From Casuarius casuarius (taxonomy: Eukaryota > Chordata > Aves > Casuariiformes > Casuariidae), in assembly GCA_003342895.1 (NCBI GenBank), contig PTFA01000005.1:5237909-5301908 (forward strand): DNA of 64,000 bases. Reading direction: 5' to 3'. Under the pieces are notes generated by a model. The model was not told the origin of the DNA. It did not search any database and saw nothing but the letters and a program-made list of their open reading frames with translations. Below, piece by piece: positions 13,312 through 25,915 of this stretch. Position 1 is the first letter of the stretch, and each line of letters opens with the position of its first letter. A program made the position numbers and the translations under genes.

Positions 13312-16234
13312 CCTCTCCCACTTGCGAGAGCCAAAATCTGGACGGCATCTTTAAAAAATGATTCCCCTCAACGAAAAAATAATCATCGCCCTCACGCCCC
13401 TCATAAACCCTTCTCACGTACGCATATGTTACATGGAGCCAGGCTTGTGACTCTTGCTTTAACTTTGCCACGTTTACTTCTAGTGCCATATTAAAAAAAG
13501 CCTTTGAGAGAGCGAGGTCGAGCTCCCAAGAGCATCAAATGATGCCGTAATCTTCTTATGCAGCATGTTTAGTTACGTATTAATCTCCTAAATTTTTTCC
13601 TGGGCAAGCTCTACTTAGCACACTCAGAATCAAAATAGCCAACCGCAAAGAGTTACCTTTTGGCATAAACATCGCGGCGCTGCTCAGTAAAATAAACTGT
13701 CCTCCAGCGTTGTTTCCCCCTTCTCCCTTTTTCTCATGGGGGGAAACGTAAGACTTTCTGGGGTGCCATCAGTGTGGGACTATTTAAACGCAGGAGCTGG
13801 CAATGACAATAAGATTAAATAAAGTAGGGAGAAGGCCAAGGTCTGGGACTGCCCAGAAATTACAGCAGGAATTCTCCTCATCCATTGCTATATTTCCTGC
13901 ATTGAGAGCTGGTCCAAGGCAACGTGATCCAGAGAAGAAAGCCATAAGAAAAAAGGGGAGAAACATGAACAGCACTGCTATACGGAGAAAGCAAGCCCTA
14001 CAGGAACAGATTTCAGAACCCCCACGGCACCCACCGACAACCTTCATGGCTGCCCTTTCCCCCTCTTACGATCCCTTGGCAGCAGCATAGCCAGGGGCAC
14101 AAGCAAAAGTAAACCANGTAAAAGCATGTATGCACTGCCCGTAGGCACCAGAGTGCAAATGTGGCAAAATCTTGGGCATGAATCAGACTGAAGACAGCTA
14201 ATAGGTTCCTTACACCTGACTTTTGCTCCTACTCCAACCATATTTAACGATTCAGCCTATCCGTGCTTAGCATACATATGTCTTTTGCCTTGACTTCAGT
14301 AATGACAGGCTCTTAAAGCCAGCCAACTAATGTTTTTCCTGTCCCTTGCTGGCAGTAGAGAAGGGTGATGAAAAGTCTATCTTTTTACTACCTTTTAAGC
14401 ATTTTAAAAGTTTAGCTAGCTTTCAAAATGATATTCTCTCCATATGCGTATATGATGCATGCATTATCTACACGCACACATGCATCCCACAATATGTGTA
14501 TAAATTGTCTCCCCCAAACCTCAGAATAATTTTAGCTTCTAACGAAGCACAATGAAGAAAACATAATTAAACAAGGTAATACATGNCTTTTTAGCAGCAA
14601 AACTAAAGCTCTTACTGCAGAACTGTTAATAGAAAGTCCTGGTCCTGCTCTGAGTATCCCACAAAAGAGACCTGCGAACCAGCATGGGGCTCCACTGAAA
14701 CCATCAACACCTTGTCCATGCAGAGCGGAGACCTCAATCGGAAAGNCCACAGATGAACTTCCAGGGGAATTAGCAGCCAATACTGCCAGAGTATCCCATT
14801 TAAGAGCATGTGACAATGCTTTTTGCAGAAAGACACTAAATCATTTTGAGATGGACATACCATCAAGTTCTGTCCTATCCCAACATCCAGCTTCAAGGAT
14901 GAGGAGTGGTGCATAAGCCCCCCTCTAGTCATCAAAGGTATCTCATTAAGGTGATACCTTTTCATTGGTGAAAAACCTGTTTTGTCACTATGAGGAGATG
15001 CTGATAGCATGTGCCAAAATACTTTAATTCCAAATTAATTTTGCACTTAGCAGAAAAACATACAACATGTCACTGCCTTGCTCTTTTAGCCTTCAGTCCA
15101 TAGCTGAACAGGTCTGTGCCCCAGCAGATTGCTCCAGTGTCCCCAGAGCACACGGTGCAAAGCCTATCAACAAAGCAGTACCTCCTAGCTCCCCTTCAGC
15201 TAGCATCCACGCCACTGGGCCACGCACTCCTCCTCCAGCATCAGCCATATTGCAGCTCCTACTTGTCAGTGATAATTGTGCCCACGTTACCACATTTATA
15301 CTATGCTCTGGGATTACCTGCTTTCCCTCTGACTGCTGCAATTTGCATGACTCATTTGCAATATAAAGTGCTAAATCAATTTCCTATACCTCTTACTGAA
15401 GATAAGCAATTATGGGAGAATCTGAGGCTAGTGAAGGAAAACCCTGCTTACACAATTACACCCGTGNCATAGCTGTCAATTCCTGTGGTTTTAGAAGGGC
15501 GGCAACAACAGCAGAAACTTCCTCAGAGCATCAGGTTTACTCACAGATGTTTCTGCAGCCTTACGGCTGGATCAGGAGGGAAAGGATTAGCACAAAAATA
15601 GATTCTTAGCAGGTTTTGCCACTGTCTGGGAGTGTTGTGCTGGCAAAAGCCTGAATTCCCGTGGCCAGTATCTCATTTCTCAAGCTGGCGACTCTAGCAG
15701 GGACTCAGTTGTCGGGATAACAGGAGCACCTTGCATCCCTCTGCACTGACTCCTCTGCTCATTTGGGAGTGCTGACAAGCTCCAGCGGGTGGTAAGCGCT
15801 TTTTCTGGGTGGAAAGTTATAGCCATACCACCTGCCTTCAATAGCAGGGTGGATAGTGGGAAGGAAACAGGAAATGCTCCGAAAGGAGGGAATTCAGCCT
15901 TGTGGAGGAAAGCCAAGAGAAGGCTTATTCCACCTCTCACATGTCTCTTAAATTCCCTGCTGAACACTTCAGTGTGCACAGGCGGTTATGCTGCAGTAAG
16001 TTTTACCTAGAATGGGAGGAACTGAAAATCCTTTTCTTAATGATAAAGGGGTCAATATATTAAAAAAGATGGAATGGGGAGAAGGGNGTGAGGTAACTTA
16101 TTTGTTTGGTGTGCTAGTTTAGGCAGTGAGAAGTGAGTCCATTTTAAATGGTCCAAATTACATGAGGGTCATACAAAATTCACCCTCAAGACAACACAGT
16201 AGGCTCCAGGAAAAATACATATATTTATATGCAA

Positions 16235-16250
16235 GTGTGTGTGTGTGTGT
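16235..16250. repeat. (GT)n microsatellite
   Basis: Eight GT units, followed by ACGTGTAT. Confidence 0.9.
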
Positions 16251-16924
16251 ACGTGTATCCGCACTCTTTCTTTTTTTTTTTAAACAAGGTTGAAACTGCA
16301 GCCAGCTTCCCTTCCCAATCCTAATGCAGATAGATATGCCCCAAAAACATTAACTTTTGGTTAGCGTTTGCAGTTCAAGTAGAGCACTGCTCATCTATCA
16401 GGTAACCCATAGTGGCTGAGGCTTAACGTATAGTAATATGCTTTCATCTCAGCAAATTACGTTGTTGGGCAGAGCAGTTTCACGCTGCAGTTCTTCCAAC
16501 ACTGGCGCTGGTTGGCTATCTGGTGAGTTACCGATTTCCACCTTCTGCTAAATTCTGTTTTATTATAATTTTTCTGCTATTTTCCAGTACTGCCTCCTTT
16601 TCACACGNCTTCTACACGTAGATTGCCATTTCGAGAAACGTTCCCTGATTCTTGTTGCTACAGTGCCCAGTGGTGCTGACAAGAAGGCCCTGCTCCTGGC
16701 TCAGCATTCCTGGGCGCTGCCTCTTCACAAATTCCATGAGTCAAACCTAAGTGCCTANAAAATAGGTTTAAAAAAAAGGACTAACCAGCAGCTAAATATT
16801 ACTTTAGCAAATGGAAGTGAAACAGCCCAGCAAACTTGATATTATTCTATAATGGTTATTTTTTGCTCAGTAATATTATAGCAAAAATAAGATCCAGACA
16901 TACACAAAAACCTAGTTTTACAGC

Positions 16925-16954
16925 AACATATAGAACTCCAACATATAGAACTCC
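16925..16954. repeat. 15-bp tandem duplication
   Basis: AACATATAGAACTCC occurs twice in direct succession. Confidence 0.95.
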
Positions 16955-17250
16955 TATGTAAATACAGTTTAAGATGAATACAATTATAAAAAGGTAAACA
17001 ACTCATTCATTAAAAAATGGCTTATGTGTGGACTCTGAAGCCCACAGAAGACAGCATCAAGAAACTGAAAAATGAANCTGATCCCAGAGTAAATGTAGTA
17101 TTTTGAAGCACAAACTGGAGGGAAGCAAGACACACAGGTATTACTCATTTAACATGAAGTGAAATGTGCTTTTGTTTTTAATAACTGGCTCCTTATAGAT
17201 GACCCTTTCTTGGTTAATCTCGGTGGGCTTTATATAGATGAGGGAAGTTA

Positions 17251-17395
17251 TCACTGGCCTCATTTTGCAGACCAGGAAACTGAAGCATGGAGAAGAGTTA
17301 ACCAAATTGAGCAGCATGCCATGAGCAGGACTAGACCCAGAAGCCAATTTCCTCCATCACTGTCCAGTGCTCTCTTCCTGCTGGACATGGCTAGT
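17251..17395 (-). mobile_element. Ancient MIR/L3-type SINE relic
   Basis: CATTTTGCAGACCAGGAAAC followed by TGAAGCATGGAGAAGAGTTA, and later a GACCCAGA block and a CCAGTGCTCTCTTCC tail, follow in order the MIR/L3-type consensus (fragment near ATTTTACAGATGGGGAAACT). Strongly decayed. Confidence 0.65.
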
Positions 17396-19709
17396 GCAGA
17401 ATAATCTTATTTATGGCAAAGGTCTAAGCTTTTGCTGCCTGCTCCTAAACTTCAAGCTATTTAGGTTCATATTTCTAAACAACCAAAATAAAANAGACAA
17501 AAATAGAGGGTGCTAGTGAATCTACCTTGAAATATCTGGAATGCCTGGTGGAGTCCGTGCCATTATAAAATAGGTGCAATGCTTGTGTGACTTACTACCC
17601 AAACCATGTTGAGAGAAGAGTGCAAGCTGTGTTTGGACACCCTTCCTCCTGGCCCGCAAAGGCAGGAGGCAAAGGCAGCGTGAGAAAGAGCATTAGAATT
17701 CAGCCTTAAATTCAAGCAGTAACATGCTTTTCAAAGAACAGCATGTACTGGAAGGTGATAGGTAGTGAACTTGACAGCTCATCACCCAGCATTTCTCTGT
17801 CGTATGTGGGTTTCTTTTTTAATCACAGACTCCCTGCAGTATTGCCTGCTGTATGATGCTTTAAGGGTAATGCTAAGACCTGATGAGATTCTTAACCAAT
17901 CATTAATCACCAGTTGGTATTTNGTATTCTCTGAAGCACTGAGCTCATCTAAACCAAGCTGAGGGTAACTTCCCCAATCAGTCATGGTATAACAGTTTTC
18001 CTCTAAAAATGTTATGTATGGCTTGATGCTACTAACAAGTGTCCCGATTCAATAGTTCTGGCAAGCAAAATTGTCTGTTCAGACAGCAAGGGGCACCCAG
18101 TGGCAGAAAGGCGGAGGCTGCAACAACCTTGGAAAGGATGAGAGCAGAGAAAATGAAGCAGATGCAGAACTTCAAGGACAAAGTAAAGCCCTTCTCCCCC
18201 CACCTTCAGGAGAAAGCACCACAGACGTCCTTCATTCAGGTAAAAAGACACAGTTCATGTGAAGGAGCTGCTTAGTCATCTGCTCTGGCAAAAGGAGTTT
18301 GATAACAGGCTCTTGTGCTGGAACTGGGCTCCACCTATGAGAGTTGTTCTGCAACAGTGCTGCATGCAGACTGCATGTTAGATGGAGCAGACCAGAAAAG
18401 TCCCTCATACCANTTTCTTTTTCTTGTGGTAGCAGGTAGCAAAGACAATACCCGGTTAAAAGCACAAGGCTAGAGCTCAGGGGAGGAGAGCTTTTCTTTT
18501 TTGCTTCACTGAAAATTTCTTGTTCTACTTTAACCTCTTTGGCCCCAAACCAAGGCGCTTCTGAAAATCTGCATCAGCCACCAATCTAGCACAGGCTGGG
18601 TGTTCGGGTCTTCATGGTACTCTGCCTTCCACAACCTCTAAAGCAGCCTTCTTTAAGATGCCTCAGAAAGGAAGCACTGAAGCCGTTTACCATGTTCCTG
18701 TTTTCAGTTCAGTACAATGGGATCTATTACTTCTATTGCTAGTATTTCCTGCAGAGGATAAGCTCTTTGTTGCCAACATACAGATGCAGGGATCTCATAC
18801 AAGAGGTCCCTTCCTTGGTAAAAAAATGCATGTAGTACAAAAGAATGACTATGCCCTTCTAAAACCAGCTCTGCAAATGGTATTTTTCACATCTGCACTG
18901 TGCTATCAATTACCAAGTTCCCTGGAGGGTCAGCAAAGCCGCAGAGTCCCTAAACTGGAAGAAATGAGATATTTTCTATTTCTGCATCTACTCAAATGAG
19001 TAAAGGTCAATGCTGTCCCCTGGCTGGATGCTACTTCTGGACTGTGGGGCATAGTGTCAACCATTTGCATAGGCAAAGCAGCAGCCTTTAGGAATTGCTG
19101 GAGAAAGCTCCCAAGTGGCGGTGAGTCAGGGTGAAGGAAGGAGCAAGGGCCAGCAGAGGGCACATCCCCTAAAGCCAGAGTGGAAAGAGCTCTTCAGAAA
19201 GTCTCTCTTCAGCTTAAGCAATTAGTTGCCCAGTACAAGTCAATGCAGTAAAAGGCCTGACCTTCTAGAGGGCTATTGGGCCCACTTAAATTAAGCTCCT
19301 GCTCTGGCAGACTGGTCTCACTAGGCTGAAGCTAGTGCTCCCTTGAGCATCAGCCTGCTTGGATCCCACTTTTAGACAGAAAAGAATCTAATATTAATGT
19401 GCTTGTATTGCATAGTCACGCTCAAGTGCCATTATGGTTATTAAATGCCATCAGCCTTTGTCCAGTTTCCACCCATTACTGACAGATATAATTCTCCAGT
19501 AATCTCAAAAAAAAAGGGGCAGCCCTTTCTGTAAAAACCCACACCACTGCTTTTAACCTTCTCTGTCTAGCAACATGCTAAATTACCAGGGTTCTGCTGT
19601 GTTAGGACAAATACATTGCACATAGTGCTGCACTTGCAAAACCCAGACTAGATCTCTTCCAACCAAGAGGAAAGCAAACAAATTGTACTTGTTTTTTCTA
19701 CAGAAAATA

Positions 19710-19715
19710 TTTATT
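19710..19715 (-). terminator. Candidate distal poly(A) signal AATAAA of CREB3L2
   Basis: The minus strand reads AATAAA here. It is followed within about 50 nt by a T/GT-rich run (TTTGTTTGCTTTCC and TTGGTTGG), the usual layout of a cleavage and polyadenylation site. It would give a 3' UTR of about 7 kb. Confidence 0.4.
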
Positions 19716-20833
19716 TGCAAGAAATGAAAAGCATAACATACTTTACTTAGCTACATACATATTTAGGCTACAAAAGCAGGTAGTCTGTTCTCTTGTAGAA
19801 TCAAGCAGACAATTTAAAAGGAAAAATAGCAATTTCTTTACACCCCAGTGGACATGTTTGCAGTGTGAACAATCAGGTGGGAACATACCCAGATGAGCAG
19901 TGCTTGTACAAAAATAGAGAGGCCGTTGAACATGTGTACATGGAGCTAAACAGACTTTTTGCAAAGAAACAGAAATATCTGCAATCAGAAGAGGCTCCAA
20001 TGCAGTTTACTGAAGAATTTAGGGGGTTGCACTTTTGCACAGTTCAGTATCGCTGTCCTTTTTAACTCAGAGAGTTTTGTCTAAGTGTTTGCACAAACCC
20101 ATACTCTATCAGCATGTATGGGGGGAGGGGGAAGAAAGATCAGCTGAAATGCTTTAGGGGTGTCACACACAGAATGACTCAGAGTCACAGGGTTTTGTTT
20201 TTGATGGCCCAAGGCAATGTTTTTTGGCCCTGGAAACATATTTCTCTTCAAGCACCTAACACCAGGTAATTTGCCCTTTGGAAGGCTCAGCAAATCTCAG
20301 AGAAACCGTGGTGTACTTACATCACCACGTGGCCCTCTCAAGGCAAACTGACCCCATTCACTTGCACCTTACTGTGCCTGCCAGGTGATTAGGGTGGTTG
20401 CACTCCAGCACAAGGGGGATTCCTTTGGTCCTCTAGCAGAAGACCACCTCAACAAATTGTGTTCCTTGAATTGTCACNCCCTTTAAGACTATCTAACTTC
20501 TGGCATTAAAAAAAAAAAGAAAAGCATTCAAAGCTGGAATTCCACTAAACAAAAATGACACTTGAGGGCTGGATACAATAAAGCCTACTAAATTTCCTTG
20601 TACCGGGACACAGCTGTCTTACAGAAAGGGCAGACAGTCTATGCATACACACAAAATGACACAGCGCAACAACTTTCAGTCGACAGCTGCTAATAAGATA
20701 GACCTCAGACAGCAATTCACATGATTGCTTTACGAACGCTCGGCGGCATGGAATGTGACCAGGTTTCAGAAGGAAACATCTGGGCTTTCTGTCGCACCAA
20801 GGGGAACGTGTGCTGCGTGCTCAGGTAGATGCC

Positions 20834-20839
20834 TTTATT
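20834..20839 (-). terminator. Alternative poly(A) signal AATAAA
   Basis: The minus strand reads AATAAA here and would give a 3' UTR of about 5.9 kb, closer to the human length. The downstream sequence is less U/GU-rich than at 19710. Confidence 0.25.
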
Positions 20840-22592
20840 TAGTGACACTTATTACATTAAGAAAACACATCTTCTACGTATTTTTTTAATTGCTCACCAT
20901 GTACATGTACACACGCATACACTCACGCTCATTCCCGCTAACTGTACAAATGAAGAAAGCAAGATGCCATTACTTCGACACCACTGAACTAGAATCTGAT
21001 ATGGCAAAGTCAGATATGAACAGAGTTCTGTTAACAAAAGAAAGTCTGACTACCTGCCTCTGCTTTCCCCTCTCTTCCCTCTCCTCCCCTACTTATGGGC
21101 TGCTGAAGATTGAAGTGTTTTGTTNTTTTTTTTTTAATCTGTGTTGGAAAGGAAAATGGAGTATATTATAAAGGTCAGATAGACATTTGTTTATATAAAA
21201 AGGACTGCATAGTATTAAAGAGCAAGGGGAAAAGCAGCTAAAAAAAGGGGGAGGAATTAATGAAAAAGACCATTATTCCTAATTTAAGAAATTAAAGCTG
21301 AGAAGTCTGTCATGTCAAGAGTACCTTCATCTGCCATTACTTTCATCTTTTCTGTAAGGCCGGTCTATAAATCCAGCTTTCCCACGTTTTGTTCTCACCT
21401 ATTCAGTTCCAACTCTTGGAAGAAAAGTATGGACATGGGCTTTACTGGTTATTACCAGATTACCAGTAATAATTTAAACAATATTCAAACTCCATTTCAA
21501 CATCACAAGTTGAGAGTTTCCTGAAAGATGCACTCTTTTCNAAGTAGGAAGTCAGTTCAGGTCTATACCTCAGTAGAGCAAAGAAGGTCTAACATGAAAA
21601 CCAGAAACACAAGTGGAAATTCCACTCTCAATCCTAGAGTCTCCAGCCACTGCTGATTACCTAAGCAATTCAGTACTAGCAAGGAGATGCTGAGGGTGCG
21701 ATCCTAGTACATCCACTGTCATTTTATTGGCCATGANAAAGCTACAATATTCTGATCAAATCCTTCTATCTTATTTGTAAATACATCAACACATAAGCCA
21801 GTTCATCTTTACAACCCTCAAAGGCATTTGTCCTTAACACTATAGTGCAAAGCAGCAACATCACATCACTACACTACTTATATAGGCTAATATAACTTCT
21901 GCAGTTATGAAGTACTGACCTACCATTTCACCTTCAAAATACAAAATGTTCCCTTTCTAATTAGTGACTTGAGAAAGAAGTATTTTAGTCACCAAGAGTA
22001 TAAAAATACTCCGTATACTTCTGTTCTTAGCTGCACGGGTTTTGTACAATGGCCTCTTGGCATTAGCTAAAATCTAGAGCCCAAATACTCTGTGGAAATC
22101 CCTCCCAATGTTGCAATTAATATCAGTCATTTACTTGACCTACATTCTAAATGCGTCTAGACAGAATTCATTGCTGATAGTTTGGGGTGGGGTGGGGTGG
22201 AGGGCTGTTGGGTTTTTTAGCAGGAGGGGAAAAAAAAAAGAAAGGAAAAGCTTTTAATTCATTTTCAGCTCCACATTAGCGAAATCAAGAATAAGCTTGT
22301 ATTGTGATACATCGTTATACAGAGAGATACAGAAGAGGTCACCTGCCAGTATAAATCAGACCTGCAGCTTCCAAAAGCTGTAAGTGAGAAGCCTGCTGCA
22401 TTGTATCAGCTGGGATCTAGCCTAAGAACGTCAGCTTAATCCACTATTAGTCTGTGCTGCTGAAAAATACTGAATGGTATAGATGAAATAAAAGAAGTGC
22501 AGCAAAGAACTATAAACAGCCTAGCAAAAATACATTATCTATGCACTGGTAACAAGCCTAGAACTGTCACGTGCTCTGTGCTTGATACTTCT

Positions 22593-22666
22593 AAATATAC
22601 ATATACATAATTATATATATGTGGGAATTTTTTTATATATAATATATATATGTATATATAAAATAA
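22593..22666. repeat. AT-rich dinucleotide tract
   Basis: TATATA-type sequence with interruptions, self-complementary over much of its length, inside the probable CREB3L2 3' UTR. Confidence 0.9.
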
Positions 22667-23140
22667 TGCCCTACATTCCTTCGTAGCTTATCTCCCTAGA
22701 AGCAAAGAGCTGACACATCTAGACACATTTTAATGCTATGGGCCAAAAGCTAAGTTTACTAGTGGGTAAAAAATCATGCTGAGAACCAGCATAAGGGTGC
22801 AGCTAAAGACACTAAGGATCACTTAAGTCCTCTAGTAGAAGTGGCAATTAAGTAGCATGGAGGGCCTTTTCCTACCCTGTTTATACATAAACATTACGCT
22901 ACAGCATCAAGTTACTGACCACTGGAAAAAGTATACTGGCAGAAGGCTAAGACCTCAAATAATACAGCTGAGCCAATTAAAAGCACTTATAGTTGCATCC
23001 TCTCTGAATATCTCTCACTGCTCCTCTACGCCCTTCATACAGAGCGCCTAGAGCTCCCGCCCTGCGTTGGCTGCAGCGCATCGACACCCACCCTTGGCAC
23101 AGCTGGATTGCTGAGGTTGTGCAGTGCAATCAGACATGTC

Positions 23141-23202
23141 CTGCATCTTCTGTCCCTCACAGTAGGTACCTCTGCATCTTCTGTCCCTCACAGTAGGTAC
23201 CT
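23141..23202. repeat. Exact 31-bp tandem duplication
   Basis: Two identical head-to-tail 31-bp copies starting CTGCATCTTCTGTCC and ending GTAGGTACCT. They lie in the probable CREB3L2 3' UTR. Confidence 0.95.
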
Positions 23203-24004
23203 AACACAGGCATAACTAGTTCTGGAGATTGTGAGGTCCTCGTTGCATAAAAGCCCATGGATAGGTGATCTCAAAAGATATTTTGGCCTCTAGTGTCTAC
23301 GAGAAACCAGTTCCGTTAAAAGCCCCGAAGAAAGTTTATCACAAACATACCNAAGTAAAGCATAGGTTTTCAAAGGCAATCCCTTATTATGAAGAAGTGA
23401 TATTTAATAAAAATAGACCCCAAAACAATGTGCATGCTAGATCAAGCAATCCCAAAAGAGTACCTAGAAATAATTTAAAGGATGAGAGAAATTAAGATTA
23501 TAGAACTAGATTATCGAACAGTAACAAAAATATCAGTATTGCCNTATAGGCTCAAATGATTTAATTCAGTGGCCTGATCCAGACAGTGCCCAATGTAAAA
23601 TGCTTCAGAGGAAAATGTGACTTTCCCAATCAGAGTTGAATGAGTATGTCCAAATTAAGCAAACAGAAAAGGCAAAGCTTCAATGGTGACTAGTGCAGTA
23701 GGTTTCAGGGAGGGAGATGATTTGGTTTTTGTGATATTGCCTCTTCCTAGGAATACTGGGAAATAATTAAAATTTGTTTTTATTACAGTGAAGTTAGCTG
23801 TATCTCTGCAATGGGACATGATCCAGTTACACATTAAACTGGATAATGAATATGAGCTCAGGTAGACTGGCCTTCCATTTATGCACAGTGCAAGCAGCAA
23901 GATTAGTAAGAGCAGCATTGTGCCTGACAACTTGGGCCTGTTTTGCAAAAGTCTGAAGCATTCACTATTTTATTCAGAGGCTGCAAACTGTGAGCACTCT
24001 GGGG

Positions 24005-24027
24005 AAAAAAAAAATAAATAAATAAAC
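24005..24027. repeat. (TAAA)n A-rich microsatellite
   Basis: A run of A followed by AAATAAATAAATAAA. Similar tracts lie at about 24233-24257 and 27168-27188. Confidence 0.85.
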
Positions 24028-25149
24028 CTCACAAACAAGATGGTTTAATTTTCTAAGCTGTGACCATGCCCACTTATGCTGGCTAGCCATATGGTAGTCC
24101 AAGGGTCAGTCCCAGCTTTCTCCTTTCACTTTGCTGACCTCGTGTGGTTAAACAACGCCGCCATCCCTTGTGTCTCACCCTCAGCCACACCCACTGGCGT
24201 TCGTTATTAACGTGGAGCCTTAAATCATTACTTAAAAAAAATTAAATAAATAAATGAAACGATGCAGAGGATCCNACAGAATCACTGTAAAGGAGATGAA
24301 GCTTTAGGGAGGATACTGACCCAAGTCGAGAAGGGAACTCTTGCAAGATGGACTACAGTGGCATTTTTCCTGGCATTGCCACCAAAGGTAATATAATAAA
24401 AAGGCACTTGTATAGGCAAATAGGGCATAACCTCAAAGGCATGTCTGCACACCAAAACTCATTATTAGCTCATGGAATCAGGTGCATGTTCCACTCACTG
24501 ATGTGAAAGACCTTAAAACAGCACCGTGGAGACTGATCCAAAGCCAACTAATTCACTGGACTCTCTCCATTCATTTCANTCAGTTTTGAGTCAGATACAG
24601 AGGCAGCAAACAGGATAGCAAAAGAAGAAAGTCTAGGAAAGGAGAATGAAGAATAAGAGGGGAGCTGGTATGGCAGTAGCTATAATAAAATACAAACCCA
24701 GTACTTTACAAAATAGAATACCTGCAGGAANTATCTACTGTACATGTAAAAAATAACTTGTAAGGCTAGATGAGTTTCTCCCTTATCATGAGAGGAAAAA
24801 AAAAAGTGAGTCAAAAAAAATTTTAATTGCNTTTTTCTGGTAAACTGCAAAGCAGCCACGGTAGGCTGTTGAACTAGGGTTTTCACATTAAACCCATTCT
24901 CTATGGAGTCTGAGTGCCCTCTTGTAGTAATTAGATACAACCTGCTGGAAATCCTGGGCAGGTTTGACTGTGCCACTCCAAGGACAAATTGTGAGCAGAA
25001 GCACAGCTCAGGCAAAGGCATGATCAGGGTACTGAGAGACGGAGAAACCCCAAAGGCAGCAGCTACAAGGGACAATATAGTGCTTGCAAGGAAACATAAC
25101 AGAGTTTACTCTCCATACTCTTTCCATAAGAAGAGTACTGGACAGGATC

Positions 25150-25372
25150 AGACTTGAGTATCACTCTTGCTTTTTCCACTAATCTTGGGCCAGTCACTCC
25201 ACCTCCTTATATGCCTATCCCATCCCTCTTCCATCTCGTCTGCTGCCTACATATTCAACTTCTCAGGTCAGGGACTGTCTTGCCATACAGTTGTTCAGTA
25301 TCTACCACCTCTGGGCTGTACAAGCCTGAACTGTGCCTAGCTGGGGCTACACATACCCTTACCTTTTTGGCT
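25150..25372 (+). mobile_element. Ancient MIR/L3-like relic, plus orientation
   Basis: An early block reads CTTGGGCCAGTCACTCCACC, like the MIR/L3 CTTGGGCAAGTCACTT motif. A later block reads GGTCAGGGACTGTCTT and then GTGCCTAGCTGGGGCT, like the L3-type GGGCAGGGACTGTCT...GCGCCTAGCAC tail. The order fits one element. Confidence 0.6.
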
Positions 25373-25660
25373 AAGTGGCTCATCTAAGATCCTGTGTCTN
25401 TGGAAAAGGAGACAAGAGGAAGAAGAGACTCATGACTTTCTAACACTTACTTTAGAGAATTCAAGCTTGGGAGAAGGGAGTGGTGGTCAGTGATTTTTGT
25501 ATATCCGGTTTCAGAGTTTGCCCAGACCACTTGCAGGGTTAGGAAAGCTCTATTCTCTTCATTGCAGCTGCTTGAACAAAATCTTGCAAAGCTAATAAAT
25601 ACTATTTACAACAGTAACAGGAGGGTGGTGAGGAAAGGAAANCACAGAACAATCTGAAAC

Positions 25661-25915
25661 CATGTCTACATGAGAAATTCCATCAATGCATCTAGAAGCC
25701 AATAAATTAAATCCATAGTCTCATGAGGCACTTTTAAGTCTTACATTGATCTCGTTTATGTTGGCAAAGAATTGATTTATGCTAAACAGATTAGCCTTAA
25801 GCAGACTAAAGGACATCCACCCAAAACATTGCATAAATTTAACAAAACCTGCTTTCTAAACAGATTTAGTTAAAACTGGTGTAATTTTCCCACATATGCA
25901 AAGTGTGACAAGACA
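25661..25915. mobile_element. Possible decayed DNA transposon
   Basis: The left end reads CATGTCTACATGAGAAATT, and the reverse complement of the right end reads CATATGTGGGAAAATT, so the ends look loosely inverted. An inner AACTGGTGTAATTTTCCCAC recalls short non-autonomous elements seen across sauropsids. Family not assigned. Confidence 0.3.

Larger units (their letters stand above)
13311..19699. other. Intergenic region between CREB3L2 3' end and DGKI promoter
   Basis: No gene is recognisable. It holds DGKI upstream sequence, a GT microsatellite near 16240, a 15-bp tandem duplication at 16925-16954 and an ancient MIR/L3-like relic near 17250-17395. Part of the right side could still be CREB3L2 3' UTR. 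Confidence 0.6.

Noticed and set aside
12321..13354. Long open frames on both strands across the first N gap
   Set aside because: Most of their length is unknown bases; only the DGKI-matching 120 bases are supported. Several start with non-ATG codons.
13235..13489. 84-codon minus-strand frame upstream of DGKI
   Set aside because: It ends at low-complexity GC-rich sequence, has no recognised domain and no splice link to DGKI exon 1. It could be 5' flank.
18601..18660. Minus-strand peptide resembling the CREB3L2 tail (LEVVEGRVP then stop)
   Set aside because: It lacks the LEGNET block and a phase-compatible acceptor. The true last exon was found at 26683-26758 with full matching sequence.
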